A DNA stretch of 64,000 nt, taken from positions 17,701 to 81,700 of the forward strand of contig WTPW01002478.1 in assembly GCA_009809945.1 (NCBI GenBank), read 5' to 3'. The translations under genes and the position numbers were made by a program. Positions 59,019 through 64,000 of the stretch are shown here, piece by piece. Source of the DNA: Gigaspora margarita (Eukaryota; Glomeromycota; Glomeromycetes; Diversisporales; Gigasporaceae). A model generated the notes under the pieces. It worked only from the letters and a program-made list of their open reading frames with translations, ran no database searches and was not told the DNA's origin. Numbering within the stretch: the stretch's first letter is position 1; each line of letters opens with the position of its first letter.

Positions 59019-60075
59019 GGACGTTGAGAAGGTGTAAACCGGTCGTGGTTGGGTCAAACTATACACCTAACTAAACAAACTAACTAAAATACTATCTACT
59101 AAGTGCTCAAGACTCTTAAACCTTGAACTGGCAGGCAGAAAGAGGCGTGGAAGATTTGGTCCGGGTCTCAAGGTTCGGAAAGTCTTGGTAGGGCGATATC
59201 AGCAATAATCTATTAGTCAATCCCAGATGCGGCGTATGGGATATGAATATGAATATCGGCTTGCAATCGGCGGGTTGCTTTCACGGGGTTCACGTGATGA
59301 TACGGTATCCGGGCTTTCTGGTTCCAATTATGGTGTCGATTTGGATATCGGTCCGATATCGGTGTCACGGGATCAGATTGTTCGATAAATGAGGCACACA
59401 AGTATTGTCGAATTGACTAACAATGGATCAAGGTAACAATGAAAGGTTTTTCTATAAGGGTATCAAGGAAACTATTCTACGTTAACTCTTCTACTCGAAT
59501 TTCGAAGGTTACTTCACAACTAACAACAAGGTTTTTATAATAACAACAGGGATATCGGAAGCGTATTCGGGGCAATATGGACGAAACTTAGAAGATGAGT
59601 AATTAACTTATTGGGGTCACTACTTCTACTAATATGATTTCGAAGTATTAAAACTCAACTGAGTTGTTAACTCGTAATGAGTTGTACTCTACTGAGTTGT
59701 CTTTATTTCAAGGCGACAGGGACATCGCTTTTATACTTTTTACATTCATATTCTTTGATACAGGTTTGATGGCGAAACTAATAGTAGAACTAACCGATCT
59801 GACATATCGTACCGATCTGCCATATCGGACCGATCTGCCATATCAGACCGATCTGTCAGATATGAACGATCTGACATATCGTACCGATCTGTCATATCGG
59901 ACCGATCTGACCGATACAGGTACGAACAAAGCCTATTTAGAGAACAATAATATATGTACGACTAATACTACTACTAAACAAGATATATATATATATGTAT
60001 AGCAATAAAAATAAAAAATAATAAGAAATAATAATAAAAAGAAAACTCCTAAGGCGGGAGCCCTTCACAACGTCC
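59019..60075. mobile_element. TTAA-flanked element with GGACGTTG termini
   Basis: Ends GGACGTTGAGAAGG and CCCTTCACAACGTCC are inverted, and TTAA flanks both sides (59015-59018, 60076-60079), as in piggyBac-type targeting. CpG-rich interior with an 18-bp tandem repeat (below). No transposase recognised, so presumably non-autonomous. Confidence 0.75.
59795..59925 (+). repeat. ~18-bp tandem repeat
   Basis: Seven or so copies of GATCTGCCATATCGGACC. As 18 is a multiple of three it gives a six-residue periodic peptide (TDLPYR) in the plus-strand frame 59664-60002. I regard that as repeat-driven rather than a gene. Confidence 0.8.
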
Positions 60076-60079
60076 TTAA

Positions 60080-60219
60080 AATATACCAGGGGTATAGGCT
60101 CTTAACCTATGACTAAAAATAAATAAATTAAATTTAAAATAAGCATCAACATTCTAACTAACCCTAACCATAAAAACTAAAATTAGGGAACAGTATAATA
60201 GTCTATACCCCGGTATATT
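60080..60219. mobile_element. TTAA-flanked MITE sharing its TTAA with the previous element
   Basis: Inverted ends AATATACCAGGGGTATAG and CTATACCCCGGTATATT; TTAA at 60076-60079 and 60220-60223. The left TTAA is also the right flank of 59019-60075, so two TTAA elements abut on one target site. Confidence 0.85.
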
Positions 60220-60260
60220 TTAAACATTTTCAAAAATTAATGCGATAGTAGATCACGTGA

Positions 60261-60671
60261 TTGAAAAGAGAAACAACCACACGGTACCTCAACTTCCGCC
60301 TCGGAACGCCCGTACATATAAGAATCAAACCACTCAAAACAACGTGGGAAGCCCACATGCAGACTTGGACAACACATGTCAATGACATATGCACTGGCGC
60401 AAACCAGGTGGAAACAGGAATGGGCGCGGAAAATGAGTATAAGAATCAAGAAGGGCATAATCTTAACGGCCAAGGCTCGAATCATGAAAATTCTCACGAC
60501 CCACCCTACCCACTCCTAGATGAGGAACACGTGATTCAATTATATTTTCGCCCATCCGGCTTGCTGCGACAAGCGGGAAACCACCGGCTCCCACGGCGAC
60601 CCCCAGTGCAATCACAATTGCTACTTTCACGGGTGGTCATTGCCGTTCCGGCCAACTCGGCCATTTGCTAA
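60261..60671 (+). CDS. Hypothetical ORF in a GC-richer patch
   Basis: 136 codons, the longest clean plus-strand frame of the window, with high CpG and mixed codon use. No domain, signal peptide or membrane segment recognised; the peptide is polar, with a Pro/Arg-rich tail. A minus-strand frame (60237-60497) overlaps it. Part of the sequence (ACCACCGGCT, near 60580) resembles 7090-7200, so it may lie within a dispersed repeat. Could be a chance frame. Confidence 0.25.
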   Translation: MKRETTTRYLNFRLGTPVHIRIKPLKTTWEAHMQTWTTHVNDICTGANQVETGMGAENEYKNQEGHNLNGQGSNHENSHDPPYPLLDEEHVIQLYFRPSGLLRQAGNHRLPRRPPVQSQLLLSRVVIAVPANSAIC

Positions 60672-60978
60672 CTTTATTATTCATGCATTTCTGATACTTT
60701 TCAATAAAAAATCATCCCGGTCTAAATTATTTGCGGGGCAGAGTCCTAACAAATACACTATAATCTGTAACGTCGTTGCAATTACTGAATTAAATTTTAT
60801 TACAAATATCGTTATATTAATTTCGAATTTTTTTTTGTGCATATAGCTAATAGTAAACCTTATTTTTTTGAAAAAAAATAAAGAAAATTTGGGTTTTTTA
60901 TACTAATTAATGATATAAGGCAAAAATCAATTTATACTTCTTCTGGCGCATAGTACATAGGAACTTACTTTTAGTATA

Positions 60979-61080
60979 GCCAGTACCAGTGTATAAAATC
61001 TGATCCCAAAAGTATGTGAATCTTGTGCACATAATTTATGTGAACAAATTTAAAAACTTGTGCACTATATGACTTTGATA
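60979..61080. mobile_element. MITE fragment, CCAGTGTATAAAATC family
   Basis: AGTACCAGTGTATAAAATCT and GTGCACAT motifs match, inverted, the right edge of 62735-62940. It could be a separate MITE copy or the other end of one larger element spanning array D; I cannot decide. Confidence 0.45.
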
Positions 61081-61559
61081 AATTAAATTTATATAGATAA
61101 ATTTAAATATATATACAATAAGAGTTGCTGCGCAGCGTGTGACGCGGCGCAGGACCAGCACGATCACCCGGCAATATGTTATGTAAAATATTATTTGTCA
61201 ATAATTTGTTAAATTTACCCGACTCTTCATCCGTATCACATATTATAACAAAGACTTTGGCTCATTTAGCACAAATAAAAATAAATTAATCAAAGGCGGA
61301 CCATTGGTTTGAGTGCTTCAATTATAACATGCTTTATTTATTTCGCTCGATCAGGTGACTATTAACATGGGAGAAAAAAAGATTTATTCTCTATCAACCA
61401 CAGATTCGATATCATATATGCTGGGGTATCTAAACTCTAAATAGAAAACTGATCATAAAGTTAACAACAGTATATGTGGTTGAGCATTGAAATTGTTATA
61501 ATTTCTGTATATTCAAGATTGAGTTAGTATGTATTGAATTCTTGTGATTTCTCCTAAAA

Positions 61560-62110
61560 AAATTCTAATTACAGGACTTACTTGCTATTCGGGTGGCTAC
61601 AATATATGGTAAAAGTTGAGATGGTTTATATTAGAATTATTTTGAAATTTTTGTTACAGTACTTAATATTCGATGATTACAAATTTAGAATTATCACGAT
61701 TTTTATGTAGTTAAGATTGAGTTATTGGAATTATTGTAATTTCTATCATGAATTACTGTAAAAAATTTTGTTACAAACCTTACTATTCCAGTGACCAGTG
61801 TAGGATCAAGCTAGACTATTATAATTTTTATTATACAAAACTCTGTTATAGAACTTATTCACTATTTCAATGACCAGTTAGTTTGCACTTGAATTATCAT
61901 GATTCTTACTATAACTATAAAGAATTTTGTTACAGAACTTACTATCTATTCCAGTGATAAAAGTATATATTTATGTTGATCCAATTTATACGATTTTGTT
62001 ACAGAACTTCTTATTCACTATTCTGGTGAACACAATACATGATCAAGGTTGAGTTGGTTGTATTAGAATTAATGAATTACTGTAAAAAAGACTTACTCGT
62101 TATTCAGTAG
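61560..62110 (-). repeat. Tandem array D with AG-NNN-GTAAGT geometry
   Basis: Minus-strand units read GGAATAG or CGAATAG, three bases, GTAAGTTCTG. CAA at 61582-61584 and ATA at 61943-61945 have both splice signals. Others near 61855, 62010 and 62097 (TGA, TGA, CGA) have one signal decayed. Units of about 90-110 bp, diverged from arrays A/B and C. No flanking exon recognised. Confidence 0.6.
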
Positions 62111-62734
62111 CATACAGTTTTTAGTTAGAGTTGGTTTATAATATTGAATGTTGATTTTTAAAAAATGAGTGCTGCAAAGCGAAAAGCTGTAATTCAGTTT
62201 CTAATGGATATCATAGTTGTCATACTGGTGTAATGTCTCAATTTTTCACATCAATTCAAAGATGAATTACGAATTTATGATGCAATAATGAATCACTTTT
62301 ATACATTTACAACGATTCCCATTCTATACCTGATTTAGTTACAATACTTTATTAATCAAAAATGTAATAATAATCTATACCAAATTATTACGATAATGTA
62401 ATCACACCACAACAGTTAAGTATTAACAAACTGGTTGCAATTAGTTACAGATTTCTAGAATATTGTAGTAACTACTATTAAGATTTTGAATGATCAAGAA
62501 TGCTGTAATGGTAATGCACAGGTGGACGAGCTCTAAATTTAGTTGGTATAGATTTCAAATTTCATATAAGATTTGCATCATATTGCATAATCTACTTATG
62601 AAGTTAGGGTATATGTTTAACTCCTTCCAAAAATGAATAAATGAAAATCATTACTCCTACTAAAAAAGGATTCTGTGAAAATCAGCATAGGCCATAGCCA
62701 AAAACATTATTCAAACCATCCCTCACACATTTCA

Positions 62735-62940
62735 TGTGATCATACTGGTATAACTATGTGCACAGTGTGCTCTATGTGCACAACTTCTGTATTTTACTAA
62801 CAATTTTGGTGCACTATTTAGCCCCAAATCATGTGAATTACGTGTACATTCCCAGCTAAAAACATGTGAAACTATTTAAAAACATGTGCACACGTGCACA
62901 TTGTTGCACATAGATTTTATACACTGGCCAGTACTGTGAA
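62735..62940. mobile_element. MITE with GTGCACA motifs
   Basis: Left part ACTGGTATAACTATGTGCAC and right part TAGATTTTATACACTGGCCA are roughly inverted; GTGCACA occurs repeatedly. Boundaries approximate. Confidence 0.5.
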
Positions 62941-62944
62941 TGAT

Positions 62945-63181
62945 ACTAAGTTGAACTTACAGTACAACTACTATTTAACCTGCAACAAGAAAGAGCATAA
63001 ATAAGGCAAAGGTTCTATATATTAATTGGTATTGTAAAATATCTAGTTTGTGAAAGCTATTGAATTCAAAGTATAGAAGTCTCTGGTAGCAATTATTGTT
63101 GGCTAATGTTGAAGAACAAAAAAGAAGACATTATTAGTGACAATAAACCAAGAAAATAAACATATTAACAGAAATAAATAC
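62945..63181. other. No feature recognised
   Basis: AT-rich, CpG-poor. No ORF or element terminus. Confidence 0.4.
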
Positions 63182-64000
63182 AGTCATCCTCCCATATAAT
63201 CACCTCCCATATAATCATAAACTCTATATCATCACACAAATTTTATACAGTTGTTTTTTTTAAGATTAAAAATACCTTTATATAATCACATTAATAGTAT
63301 AGTCACTATCACATTTTATAAAATTTTAAATGAATTTATTAAGAAAAATACTTCTTTAAAATCACATTTTTTATTAATCATAGTACACCTAAGGATGGGT
63401 TCAGTCAATTACAATCAGTCATCAGTTGGTCATGATTGGTTAACTGATCATAACAGGTTGACCATGGCCAGTTATATAGTTAATGACTGGTTATAGCTGA
63501 TAAATTATTTACTCAATTATTCAAACAAATATCTAAATAAAGTGACAAGTAGGGGTAAAACACAGCACAGACTGCTGAAAGAGAAACAAAACACATAGCA
63601 ATTTGTATCACATGATTAATAAACCTATTTTTTATATTTCTGGTCAAACTTTCAGATTATTTAGCCATATTTAAAGTTGTTTTGTTCAAGATCTGGCCAA
63701 ATAATCTGCAAATTTAACCAAAATTATTAATAATATGTTTTGACCAGGCCTACTATATTATTATGGACACTTTTTTGGACAGCTATCACTCAAAATTGAG
63801 TAAGTAAACACAGCATGAAATTTGGGTCACATAACTAGATAATCTCACAGGAAAACATGCTAAAATTCATAGCATAGCAGAAGTTTGTTTGATTGGCTAA
63901 AATTAGAATAATTATAATTGGTGATGATCTTTTTTTATATAGTCAATTATAATTTTTAAGTACTTTTATAAGTAAAAATCATCGTGTTATATGAAAAAAA
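63182..64000. mobile_element. Left end of a Tc1/mariner-like element running off the window
   Basis: TA followed by CAGTCATCCTCCCATATAAT matches the style of the other CAGTC termini; the right terminus is not found before the window ends. A GGTTAACTGATCA-rich stretch at 63395-63500 may be a second, nested repeat. Confidence 0.4.

Noticed and set aside
1-64000. Bacterial or endosymbiont origin
   Set aside because: Spliceosomal introns, Sel1-kinase architecture, hAT/MULE/mariner elements and SINE-like retroposons indicate a nuclear eukaryotic genome.

Overview
This is an AT-rich eukaryotic window with no operons, no rRNA, no convincing tRNA gene and very little host coding sequence. The only host-type genes I recognise are two decayed copies of one locus. 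That locus joins Sel1-repeat sequence to a tyrosine-kinase-like domain preceded by a CxxC...CxxC knuckle (YGxCxxCNxxNT). This style of kinase is greatly expanded in arbuscular mycorrhizal fungi (Glomeromycotina), which is my best guess for the organism; no search was possible.

Layout. 1-7340: foldback repeats, a 1,291-bp near-perfect tandem duplication with Ns (probably an assembly artefact), and a transposon with 8-bp target-site duplication (TSD) and subterminal tandem arrays (4045-5629). 7340-15998 (copy A) and 54075-58925 (copy B) are one segmental duplication in the same orientation. Read on the minus strand, each has a Sel1 exon, then about 3 kb of ~75-110-bp degenerate tandem units, then the kinase exons. 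Copy A carries at least six insertions that copy B lacks. 16620-53220 is a strongly CpG-poor block made of nested DNA transposons (hAT, Mutator-like, TA- and TTAA-flanked elements), SINE-like retroposons, satellites and large inverted repeats. 53230-61150 returns to ordinary CpG content. From about 61200 the sequence is CpG-poor again.

Main discovery. The tandem units between the Sel1 and kinase exons look like an array of spliceosomal introns separated by exons of exactly 3 nt. On the minus strand almost every unit has a 3' splice site (TTTAG or TTCAG), three variable bases, then a 5' splice site (GTGAGTAT or GTAAGTAT). In copy B the Sel1 exon ends two bases into a codon at a GTAAGT, and the kinase exon begins with the one base that completes a codon. 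Read in that phase, the string of about 23-24 triplets is open, whereas read as whole codons it contains TAA, TGA and TGA. Two further, diverged arrays with the same AG-NNN-GT geometry on the same strand lie at 32283-40400 and 61560-62110. Both local copies of the Sel1-kinase locus are damaged, so a working version would have to be elsewhere in the genome.
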